From Actinomadura mexicana (lineage in GTDB: Bacteria; Actinomycetota; Actinomycetes; Streptosporangiales; Streptosporangiaceae): a stretch of DNA of 64,000 nucleotides. The notes under the pieces are model-generated. The model saw only the letters and a program-made list of their open reading frames with translations. It was not told the origin of the DNA and did not search any database. Every line of letters starts with the position of its first letter. The first letter of the stretch is position 1. Shown here one piece after another: positions 57,857 to 64,000 of this stretch. The position numbers and the translations under genes were made by a program. The stretch spans positions 124,001 through 188,000 of the forward strand of contig NZ_FZNP01000006.1 of NCBI RefSeq assembly GCF_900188105.1, read 5' to 3'.

Positions 57857-58531
57857 CTAGGCCCAGTCGATCTCGGTGCGGCCGGCGTCGACGAGGGCCT
57901 TGTTGACGGCGCTGAACGGGCGCGTCCCGAAGAACTTCTTCGCGCTGAGCGGGCTCGGGTGCGCCGACTCGATCACGGTGTGCTGGGGACCGGTGATCAG
58001 GCGGGCCTTCTTGCGGGCGTAGGCGCCCCAGAGGACGAACACGACGCGCTCGCTCTTGTCGTTCAGCGCGCGGATCGCGGCGTCGGTGAAGTCCTCCCAG
58101 CCCTTGCCCGCGTGCGAGCCCGCCTCGCCGCCCCGGACGGTCAGCACCGCGTTCAGCAGCAGCACGCCCTGGTCGGCCCAGCGGGTCAGGTCGCCCGAGA
58201 CCGGTGCGGGGACGCCGAGATCGGCCGCCAGCTCCTTGTAGATGTTGCGCAGCGACGGGGGAAGCCGCACGCCCTCGCGCACGCTGAAGCTCAGCCCGTG
58301 CGCCTGGCCGGGGCCGTGGTAGGGGTCCTGACCGAGGATCAGGACGCGGGCACCGTCGAACGGGCAGTGCCGGAACGCGTTGAACAGGTCCTCGCGCGGC
58401 GGGTAGACGGTCTGCCCGGCGTACTCCCCCTCGACGAACGCGCCCAGCGCGGCGGTGCCGATCGGATCGAGCAGCGGGTCGAGCCGCTCGCGCCAGTCGC
58501 CGGGCAGCAGTTCCATCAGGTCGAGGGACAT
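57857..58531 (-). CDS. ung: uracil-DNA glycosylase
   Basis: Family-1 UDG of 224 residues that removes uracil from DNA. Water-activating motif GQDPYHGPGQAHGLSFSV (Asp69), uracil-binding region VLLLNAVLTVR and minor-groove loop HPSPLSAKKFFG (His near 190) are all intact. It is preceded at 58571-58593 by a RecA-NDp/PafBC-type promoter, so it is probably DNA-damage-inducible. Confidence 0.97.
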   Translation of the reverse strand: MSLDLMELLPGDWRERLDPLLDPIGTAALGAFVEGEYAGQTVYPPREDLFNAFRHCPFDGARVLILGQDPYHGPGQAHGLSFSVREGVRLPPSLRNIYKELAADLGVPAPVSGDLTRWADQGVLLLNAVLTVRGGEAGSHAGKGWEDFTDAAIRALNDKSERVVFVLWGAYARKKARLITGPQHTVIESAHPSPLSAKKFFGTRPFSAVNKALVDAGRTEIDWA

Positions 58532-58570
58532 CGTCGGGCCTCCGAGAGACGTGATCTCCAGTTGCCCGGA

Positions 58571-58593
58571 ACACTAGTGCGGGCCTCTGACAC
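58571..58593 (-). promoter_or_regulatory. RecA-NDp / PafBC-type promoter of ung
   Basis: On the minus strand: GTGTCAGAGGC, six bases (CCGCAC), TAGTGT. It matches TTGTCAGTGGC at 9 of 11 positions, with the exact N6 spacing and the TAG--T -10. The transcript would start about 33 nt before the ung ATG. Confidence 0.78.
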
Positions 58594-58644
58594 GCCAGGG
58601 CCGAATCCAGGGACTCCGAACCCCCCGACCCTAGGATGAGCCGA

Positions 58645-59424
58645 ATGCCCGATTCCCCCCATCGGCGGCGCCTTCGCGCGTCCGCGCTGCTCGCGGTGCT
58701 CGCCCTGCCCGCCCTCGGCGCGGGCTGCGCGGGCCCCTCCAGGCCGGCCACGCTCACCGTCCTCGCGACCTCCTCGATGACGGAGGTGCTCGGCGAGATC
58801 GGGGAGGCCTACCACCAGCAGAACCCGGACGTCAGGCTGCGGTTCGCGTTCGGCGGGACGCCGGAGATCGCCGACCGCCTCGCCGAGCACGAGCCCGCCG
58901 ACGTCCTGGTGACGGCCGACGGGGCGAGCATGGACGAGGCCGACGAGTACCTGGGCGGGCGCCGCCGCGTCATCGCCCGCGACGCGCTCACGATCGCGGT
59001 CGGGCCGGGCAACCCCCGCCGGATCCGGGACCTGCGGGACCTGGCCCGGCCGGGCCTGCGGGTGGTCGTCGGCGCCGGGACGGTCCCGGTCGGGCGCTAC
59101 ACCCGCCAGGTCCTCGCCAAGGCGGGTGTGACCGTCCGGTGGAGCAGCGAGGAGATCGGCGCGCGGGCCGTCCTGGACCGGGTCCGCGCCGGCGAGGCCG
59201 ACGCGGGCATCGTCTTCGTCACCGACCTGAACTCGGCCGGGATCGCGGCGAGCAGCGTGCCCATCCCGGCGGACCAGAACGTCACCGCGTCCTTCCCCGC
59301 CGCGGTCGTCCGCGACAGCGGCCACGAGGACGCCGCGAACGCGTTCGTGGCGTGGCTGGTCACGCCCGACGCGCAGCGGCTGTTCGGCAAGTACGGATTC
59401 GTCACACCGGCCGCCCCCCAGTGA
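58645..59424 (+). CDS. modA: molybdate ABC transporter substrate-binding lipoprotein (orphan ModA)
   Basis: 259-residue binding protein. Lipoprotein signal ends near GAGC (C28). Core features: LTVLATSSMTEVLGEIGEAY, FAFGGTPEIADRL, GRYTRQVLAKAGV and the ModA ending FGKYGFVTPAA. I prefer ATG 58645 over ATG 58636, because TAGGAT (58632-58637) is at -10 distance from 58645 and overlaps the earlier ATG. No modB or modC follows; the operon ends in a hairpin 72 bp downstream. Tungstate or another oxyanion is possible. Confidence 0.88.
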   Translation: MPDSPHRRRLRASALLAVLALPALGAGCAGPSRPATLTVLATSSMTEVLGEIGEAYHQQNPDVRLRFAFGGTPEIADRLAEHEPADVLVTADGASMDEADEYLGGRRRVIARDALTIAVGPGNPRRIRDLRDLARPGLRVVVGAGTVPVGRYTRQVLAKAGVTVRWSSEEIGARAVLDRVRAGEADAGIVFVTDLNSAGIAASSVPIPADQNVTASFPAAVVRDSGHEDAANAFVAWLVTPDAQRLFGKYGFVTPAAPQ

Positions 59425-59496
59425 CCTGGGGGGAACGGATGGGGGCCGACTTCCGTTTACCTCCCCGGAGCCCCCCAGGGCTCGGGAACACCTGAT

Positions 59497-59515
59497 CGCC
59501 CCGGTCTCCGGGGCG
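59497..59515 (+). terminator. terminator hairpin after modA
   Basis: CGCCCCGG-TCT-CCGGGGCG, 8-bp perfect stem with a 3-nt loop followed by CTTTG. It lies 24 bp before the ftsH start region. Confidence 0.7.
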
Positions 59516-59538
59516 CTTTGTACGGGGAGATGCGAGAC

Positions 59539-61611
59539 GTGCCGGACCAGCGACCCGCGCCACAGCCCGACCGGACACCGCGACCGAACGGGACGCCGCC
59601 GGACGCCGGCGCGCAGCGCTCCGGCACGGCCGAGCCCGGCAGACGCCAGTCGGTGCCGCCCCGCAGCGACCCCGACCAGCCCTGGCGCGCCGAAGGCGTG
59701 CCCGACCGGAAGGACGGGCGGGCGCGCGGCCTGCGCGGGGGCGGGTGGAAGCCGAACCGGAACAACGCGGTCTTCTGGGCCCTGCTGCTCGCCGTCTTCG
59801 GGCTGAGCTACGTCTCCATGCACCTCACCGGCCAGAAGGAGCGGGTGACGGTCCCCTACACGGCGTTCACCCAGCAGGTCGCCGCCGGGAACGTGAAGGA
59901 CGTCTACACCAAGGGCTACCAGATCCAGGGCCAGCTGAAGAGCAAGCGGCCGGTCCCGGGGCACGCGGAGAAGACCTACTCCTCGTTCGAGACGCTGCGT
60001 CCCGCGTTCGCCGACGACAAGATCTACACGGAGATGGTGCAGAAGGGCGTCGAGGTCGAGGCCAAGCCGGTCAACGAGGACCGCGGCCTGCTCGCCAACC
60101 TGCTGCTGTCGCTACTGCCGACCCTGCTGTTCGTCGGCCTGTGGATCGGCGTGATGGTGTGGCTGCAGCGCCGCATGGCCGGCGGCGGGGGCGGCCTCAT
60201 GGGCGGCTTCAACCGCTCCCCTAAGCCCGTCGCCGCGGACGACAAGCGCGCCACGTTCGCCGACGTCGCCGGCATCGACGAGGTCGAGGCGGAGCTCAGC
60301 GAGATCGTCGACTTCCTCAAGGACCCGGGCAAGTACCGCCGGATGGGCGCCCGCGTCCCCCGCGGCGTGCTGCTGACCGGCGCGCCCGGCACCGGCAAGA
60401 CCCTGCTCGCCCGCGCCGTCGCCGGCGAGGCCGACGTCCCGTTCTACTCCGCGGCGGCGTCGGAGTTCATCGAGATGGTCGTCGGCGTCGGCGCCGCCCG
60501 CGTCCGCGAGCTGTTCACCGAGGCCCGCAAGACCGCCCCCTCGATCATCTTCATCGACGAGATCGACACCATCGGGCGGACCCGCGGCGGCGGCGCCAGC
60601 ATGGGCGGGCACGACGAGCGCGAGCAGACCCTCAACCAGATCCTCACCGAGATGGACGGCTTCTCCGGGTCCGAGGGCGTGGTCGTGATCGCCGCGACGA
60701 ACCGTCCCGACATCCTGGACCCGGCCCTGATGCGCCCCGGCCGGTTCGACCGGCAGGTCGCGGTGTCCCCGCCCGACCTGGACGGGCGGGTGGCGATCCT
60801 CGGCGTGCACACCCGCGACGTCCCGCTCGCCGCCGACGCCGACATCCTCTCGATCGCCAGGATGACGCCCGGGATGACCGGCGCCGAGCTGGCCAACCTG
60901 GTCAACGAGGCCGCCCTGCTCGCCGTCAAGCGCGAGAAGGGCGCCGTGGACATGGACGACTTCCAGAGCGCCCTGGAGAAGGTGCAGCTCGGTACCCGGC
61001 GCTCCCTGGTCATGCCGTTCGAGGAGCGCCGCCGCACGTCCTACCACGAGTCGGGGCACGGCCTGCTCGGCATGCTGCAGCCGGGCGCCGACCCCGTCCG
61101 CAAGATCACGATCGTGCCGCACGGCCGCGCGCTCGGCGTCACCCTCTCCACCCCCGACGACGACCGCTACGCCTACGACGAGCGCTACCTGCGCGGCCGC
61201 ATCATCGGCGCGCTCGGCGGCATGGCCGCCGAGGAACTGGTCTTCGGCGTGATCACCACCGGCTCGGAGAGCGACCTGGAGCAGGTCACCAAGATCGCCC
61301 GCGGGATGGTGGGCCGCTGGGGCATGTCCCAGAAGATCGGCCCCCTGTCGATCCTCCCCGCGGACGGCTCGGATCCGATGGGCCAGTACGCCGCCCAGGG
61401 CACTCTGGACGCCGTCGACCTGGAGGCGCGCCGGATCGTCGACGAGTGCTACGCCGAGGCCCTGGAGACCCTCCGCACCCACCGCGACAGGCTGGACTCG
61501 CTGGCCGCCGCCCTCCTGGAGAACGAGACCCTCGACGAGACCGCCGCCTACGCCGCCGCCGGCGTCGACCGCACCATCCGCGAGGTGGACCTCTCCAAAT
61601 CCCACCGCTGA
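59539..61611 (+). CDS. ftsH: ATP-dependent zinc metalloprotease FtsH
   Basis: Membrane-anchored AAA+ protease of about 690 residues. After a Pro/Arg/Asp-rich cytoplasmic leader: helix 1 (NNAVFWALLLAVFGLSYVSM), an extracytoplasmic loop, helix 2 (LLLSLLPTLLFVGLWIGVMV), the AAA module with GAPGTGKT, IIFIDEIDTIGR and the second region of homology NRPDILDPALMRPGRFDRQ, then the zinc site HESGH. The start is ambiguous: GTG 59539 has GGGGAG 9 nt upstream, while ATG 59530 lies directly behind that site. The context (not tilS-hpt-folE) suggests a second FtsH paralogue. Confidence 0.93.
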   Translation: MPDQRPAPQPDRTPRPNGTPPDAGAQRSGTAEPGRRQSVPPRSDPDQPWRAEGVPDRKDGRARGLRGGGWKPNRNNAVFWALLLAVFGLSYVSMHLTGQKERVTVPYTAFTQQVAAGNVKDVYTKGYQIQGQLKSKRPVPGHAEKTYSSFETLRPAFADDKIYTEMVQKGVEVEAKPVNEDRGLLANLLLSLLPTLLFVGLWIGVMVWLQRRMAGGGGGLMGGFNRSPKPVAADDKRATFADVAGIDEVEAELSEIVDFLKDPGKYRRMGARVPRGVLLTGAPGTGKTLLARAVAGEADVPFYSAAASEFIEMVVGVGAARVRELFTEARKTAPSIIFIDEIDTIGRTRGGGASMGGHDEREQTLNQILTEMDGFSGSEGVVVIAATNRPDILDPALMRPGRFDRQVAVSPPDLDGRVAILGVHTRDVPLAADADILSIARMTPGMTGAELANLVNEAALLAVKREKGAVDMDDFQSALEKVQLGTRRSLVMPFEERRRTSYHESGHGLLGMLQPGADPVRKITIVPHGRALGVTLSTPDDDRYAYDERYLRGRIIGALGGMAAEELVFGVITTGSESDLEQVTKIARGMVGRWGMSQKIGPLSILPADGSDPMGQYAAQGTLDAVDLEARRIVDECYAEALETLRTHRDRLDSLAAALLENETLDETAAYAAAGVDRTIREVDLSKSHR

Positions 61612-61636
61612 CCAGCCCCCTCGCCCGTGTAGATCG

Positions 61637-61650
61637 CCACCGGCGGGTGG
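61637..61650. terminator. weak hairpin after ftsH
   Basis: CCACC-GGCG-GGTGG in the 82-bp convergent gap between ftsH and the SCO6745-family gene; CAGCCCC and GGGGCTG flank it more widely (61613-61675). Possible terminator. Confidence 0.35.
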
Positions 61651-61693
61651 GGCCCTGCCAGCGGGGGCGGGGCTGAGAACGGCCCGCTCGCTT

Positions 61694-62533
61694 CTAGACG
61701 AGTCGGGGAAGGCCTATGGGGTTGGGGAACGGCATCTCGTTCGTCAGGGCCTTCGAGGCCGGTATGAGCGACTCGTACAGGGTCCCGGGGTCGGCCAGAA
61801 CGGCGTAGGGGGCGGCCGCCAGTTCGTCCGTGCGCCGCTCGATCCGCGCTTTCAGGGCCCGTCCGGCTTCAGTGGCCTCTCCCTCGGCCACGAGTCCGCG
61901 TCGGGCGAGTGCCTCGGCCGACCCGTTCCATTCCTCGGGCGACCAGCCGCGGCTCTCCTGGAGTCGCTCCGGAGGGACGATGCCCATGGCGCACGCCAGG
62001 ACGTTGGCCTCCAGGCCGCTCAGGCCCTCGGCGGTGAGCAGGGCGACGTGCCCGTCCCCGCGGTGCTCCCGCAAGGACGTGGTCGCCTGCCAGAGCGCCT
62101 CCACCGGGTCCTCCGGGACGGGCAGGTCGCGGTTGGCCGCGAACAACGGGCGGCCGGAGGCGTCCGCCGCCATCACGACCTCCTGCAGGAGCGGCGCTGC
62201 CATGACCGCCACGTCCTCGATGCCGGGGAAGGCCCTGCGAAGGGCGCGCGCTGCCGCGCCGCTCCGGGCGACGAGGATGCTCTCGGGGGCCGCGAACTCC
62301 CACGCGTCCGGTACGGCCCTCCGTACGCGGGCCGGGTGGAACCCGAAGAAGACCGCCTGGATCGTCCCCGCGCAGACCCGGCCGAGCGGCGCTCCGCGGC
62401 TCCCGAAGTAGCCCATCCAGAAGCCCTTGAGGCCGATGTCCTTGTTGGCCGTCCGGCACTCCTCGGCGAAGTACGTCACCGCGTGCAGCGGCTCGATGGC
62501 CTTCCACATGTCCCGCGCGAGCGTCGCATCCAC
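61694..62533 (-). CDS. SCO6745 family protein (SalK-like)
   Basis: 279-residue helical protein of the actinobacterial SCO6745/SalK group, recognisable from MWKAIEPLHAVTYFAEECR, GLKGFWMGYFGSRGAPLG, VFFGFHPARVRRAVPDAW and WSPEEWNGSAEALARRG. The C-terminal part resembles a winged helix (GLVAEGEATEAGRALKARIE). Function unknown, sometimes described as helix-turn-helix or epimerase-like. GTG 62533 is chosen because conservation begins right after it and TAGCGT sits 7-8 nt upstream. Divergent from the sigma-factor gene. Confidence 0.82.
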   Translation of the reverse strand: MDATLARDMWKAIEPLHAVTYFAEECRTANKDIGLKGFWMGYFGSRGAPLGRVCAGTIQAVFFGFHPARVRRAVPDAWEFAAPESILVARSGAAARALRRAFPGIEDVAVMAAPLLQEVVMAADASGRPLFAANRDLPVPEDPVEALWQATTSLREHRGDGHVALLTAEGLSGLEANVLACAMGIVPPERLQESRGWSPEEWNGSAEALARRGLVAEGEATEAGRALKARIERRTDELAAAPYAVLADPGTLYESLIPASKALTNEMPFPNPIGLPRLV

Positions 62534-62635
62534 CTGCCGAACGCTAGGCCCGCGTCGGTCCCCGCACAACCCCGGTCACATTCGGCGGACGGCGTCCGTC
62601 AGTGTGGTGACCTAGTGGCACAGAGGGGGGACGTG

Positions 62636-63514
62636 ATGGACGAGCGCGAGTTCCTGGCCGAGCGGTTCGAGGGGCACCGCACGCATCTGAAGGCGGTCGC
62701 CTACCGGATGCTGGGCTCGCTCGCGGAGGCCGACGACGCCGTCCAGGAGGCCTGGTTCAAGCTCAGCCGCTCCAACGCGGACGACATCGAGAACCTGGGC
62801 GGCTGGCTGACGACCGTCGTGGGCCGGGTGTGCCTGGACATGCTGCGCTCGCGCACGTCCCGCCGCGAGGACCCGCTGGAGGAGCGCCTGCCCGACCCGG
62901 TCGTCAGTGCCGCCGGCCCCGACCCCGAGCACGAGGCGCTGGTGGCCGACTCGGTCGGGCTCGCGCTCCTGGTGGTCCTGCAGTCCCTCACCCCGGCCGA
63001 GCGGCTGGCCTTCGTCCTGCACGACACGTTCGGGGTGCCGTTCGAGGACATCGCGCCCATCGTCGGACGTTCCCCGGCCGCCGCCCGCCAGCTGGCCAGC
63101 CGCGCCCGCCGGCGGGTGCGCGGGACGGCGCCGGTTCCCGACCGCGACCCGGCCCGCCAGCGCGCTGTCGTCGACGCCTTCAACGCCGCGGCCAACGGCG
63201 GCGACTTCGAGGCGCTCGTCGCCGTCCTCGACCCGGACGTGGTGCTGCGCGCCGACGTCGGCGCCATCCCCGGCGGCTGGACGCAGGTCGTCGGCGCCGA
63301 GAACGTCGCCGGGCAGGCCATCAGGTTCCGCAGGACGGCGCAGGGCCAGATCCTGCACGCCCTGGTCAACGGGACCGCCGGGATCGTCTGGTTCGAGGAC
63401 GGGCGTCCGCAGTCCGTCCTGGCCTTCACGGTCGCGGACGGCAGGGTCACCACGATCGACATCCTCGCCGACCCCGACCGCCTCGCCGCCCTCGACCTCG
63501 TCTACCCCGGCTGA
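62636..63514 (+). CDS. ECF RNA polymerase sigma factor with SnoaL-like C-terminal domain (ECF41/SigJ-like)
   Basis: 292-residue sigma factor. Region 2: HLKAVAYRMLGSLAEADDAV then QEAWFKLSR; region 4: LTPAERLAFVLHDTFGVPFE then DIAPIVGRSPAAARQLASRA. A fused SnoaL-like domain (about 172-290) replaces a separate anti-sigma factor. Two ECF41 hallmarks appear in variant form: RLPDP between regions 2 and 4 (WLPEP-like) and DPDRL near the end (NPDKL-like). GAGGGGGGA lies 6 nt before the ATG. Targets unknown; the divergent SCO6745-family gene is one candidate. Confidence 0.92.
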   Translation: MDEREFLAERFEGHRTHLKAVAYRMLGSLAEADDAVQEAWFKLSRSNADDIENLGGWLTTVVGRVCLDMLRSRTSRREDPLEERLPDPVVSAAGPDPEHEALVADSVGLALLVVLQSLTPAERLAFVLHDTFGVPFEDIAPIVGRSPAAARQLASRARRRVRGTAPVPDRDPARQRAVVDAFNAAANGGDFEALVAVLDPDVVLRADVGAIPGGWTQVVGAENVAGQAIRFRRTAQGQILHALVNGTAGIVWFEDGRPQSVLAFTVADGRVTTIDILADPDRLAALDLVYPG

Positions 63515-64000
63515 GTCAGGGTGGCGGGGAGGGCCGAGGCGGTGAGGGTCGTCATGCCCTTCAGGGCGTTGAGGACCGTGGGGTGCGGGGCCGCGTGGAC
63601 GGTCGGGAGGATCGGATCGTCCGGGTAGGCCAGGGCGTCGGCGGAGGCCGAGAAGCGCACGCCCGGGTCGCGGGGGTCGAGGCGGACCCACCGGTCGTCG
63701 ACGAGGGCGGCGGCCAGGCAGTGGACGAAGCCGGGGCGCTGCTGGTAGCACAGGCCCGCCTGGACGCCGCCCGCGCGCAGGAGGGCGACGTAGGCGTGGG
63801 ACTGGGCGAAGCACAGGCCGGTGCGCTGTTCGAGGACGTCGGAGGCCCGCCACGGGACGCGGGTGTCGCCGGTGTCCATGGAGTGCGGGATCAGGTCGCG
63901 GACGTGGTCGAACGCCGCGCGGGCGTAGGCGATGTCGTCGCCGGTGCGCAGCTCCGAGGCGATCGACTGGACGAGCGGGTGCTCGAAGTCGATCGCCTCG
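63502..64000 (-). CDS. transglutaminase-like cysteine peptidase domain protein (5' end beyond window)
   Basis: Partial gene: the frame runs from the right edge to the stop at 63502, about 165 residues. The catalytic cysteine is in TGLCFAQSHAYVALLRAGGV and the histidine and aspartate in FVHCLAAALVDDRWVRLDPR, as in the transglutaminase/arylamine N-acetyltransferase fold. Upstream visible sequence is EAIDFEHPLVQSIASELRTG. The start is outside the window. Its 3' end overlaps the sigma-factor gene by 13 bp. Confidence 0.85.
   Translation of the reverse strand, partial: EAIDFEHPLVQSIASELRTGDDIAYARAAFDHVRDLIPHSMDTGDTRVPWRASDVLEQRTGLCFAQSHAYVALLRAGGVQAGLCYQQRPGFVHCLAAALVDDRWVRLDPRDPGVRFSASADALAYPDDPILPTVHAAPHPTVLNALKGMTTLTASALPATLTQPG

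Noticed and set aside
1..64000. tRNA, rRNA, integrase, transposase or attachment-site signatures
   Set aside because: I looked in the intergenic stretches and saw no cloverleaf, rRNA motif or mobile-element gene; a covariance-model scan would be needed to exclude small RNAs fully.

Overview
This is 64 kb of a GC-rich actinobacterial chromosome. GTG and TTG starts, the -10 elements and the gene order (dapA-rnj-ftsK-rodZ-rimO-pgsA, cinA-clgR, recA-recX, gluABCD, miaB) match the recA/ftsK neighbourhood of Streptomyces and its relatives. The protein style and the presence of RNase Y and SecA2 suggest a Streptosporangiales member, perhaps Actinomadura-like. That placement is inference from memory. 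I see no integrase, transposase, rRNA, tRNA or CRISPR array, so this reads as core chromosome with small accessory modules.

Layout. 1-5.2 kb: miaB (cut by the left edge) and a complete glutamate ABC importer, gluABCD. 5.4-12.9 kb: an S9 peptidase, a glycerophosphodiesterase with a lamin-tail domain, RNase Y, then recX and recA. recA is preceded by a PafBC-type (RecA-NDp) promoter and a LexA box. 13.1-15.8 kb: an ATP-grasp protein, then a small lipoprotein coupled to a GspS-like ATP-grasp amidoligase; this looks like an actinobacterial version of the little-understood YgiB/YgiC pair. 15.6-26 kb: DUF3046, a membrane-anchored esterase, the giant helicase Lhr, an EamA exporter with a divergent TetR regulator and twin operators, SecA2 and a tiny basic ORF. 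26-32 kb: a ROK regulator facing a sugar ABC importer (binding protein and two permeases, no ATPase) and a cytosolic NagZ-type hexosaminidase, probably an amino-sugar uptake regulon. 32-38 kb: tautomerase, Rrf2 regulator fused transcriptionally to a Nei-type glycosylase, LysR, a lipoprotein, Dps, ClgR and CinA. 38.7-48 kb: MOSC protein, pgsA, rimO, RodZ-like protein, ftsK, RNase J and dapA. 48-64 kb: mostly accessory genes (GH18-like protein, MocR/EamA pair sharing overlapping start codons, CGNR regulator, MFS exporter), plus menA, ung with a second PafBC-type promoter, an orphan ModA, an FtsH paralogue, an ECF41-like sigma factor and a transglutaminase-like gene cut by the right edge.

Themes. 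DNA repair is over-represented (recA, recX, lhr, nei, ung, dps), and at least two of these genes carry recognisable damage-response promoters. RNA turnover (rny, rnj), tRNA/ribosome methylthiolation (miaB, rimO) and division/envelope genes (ftsK, rodZ, pgsA, dapA) make up the rest of the core. Many accessory genes appear to be leaderless, with a TANNNT hexamer 5-7 nt before the start codon. Convergent neighbours often overlap at their stop codons.
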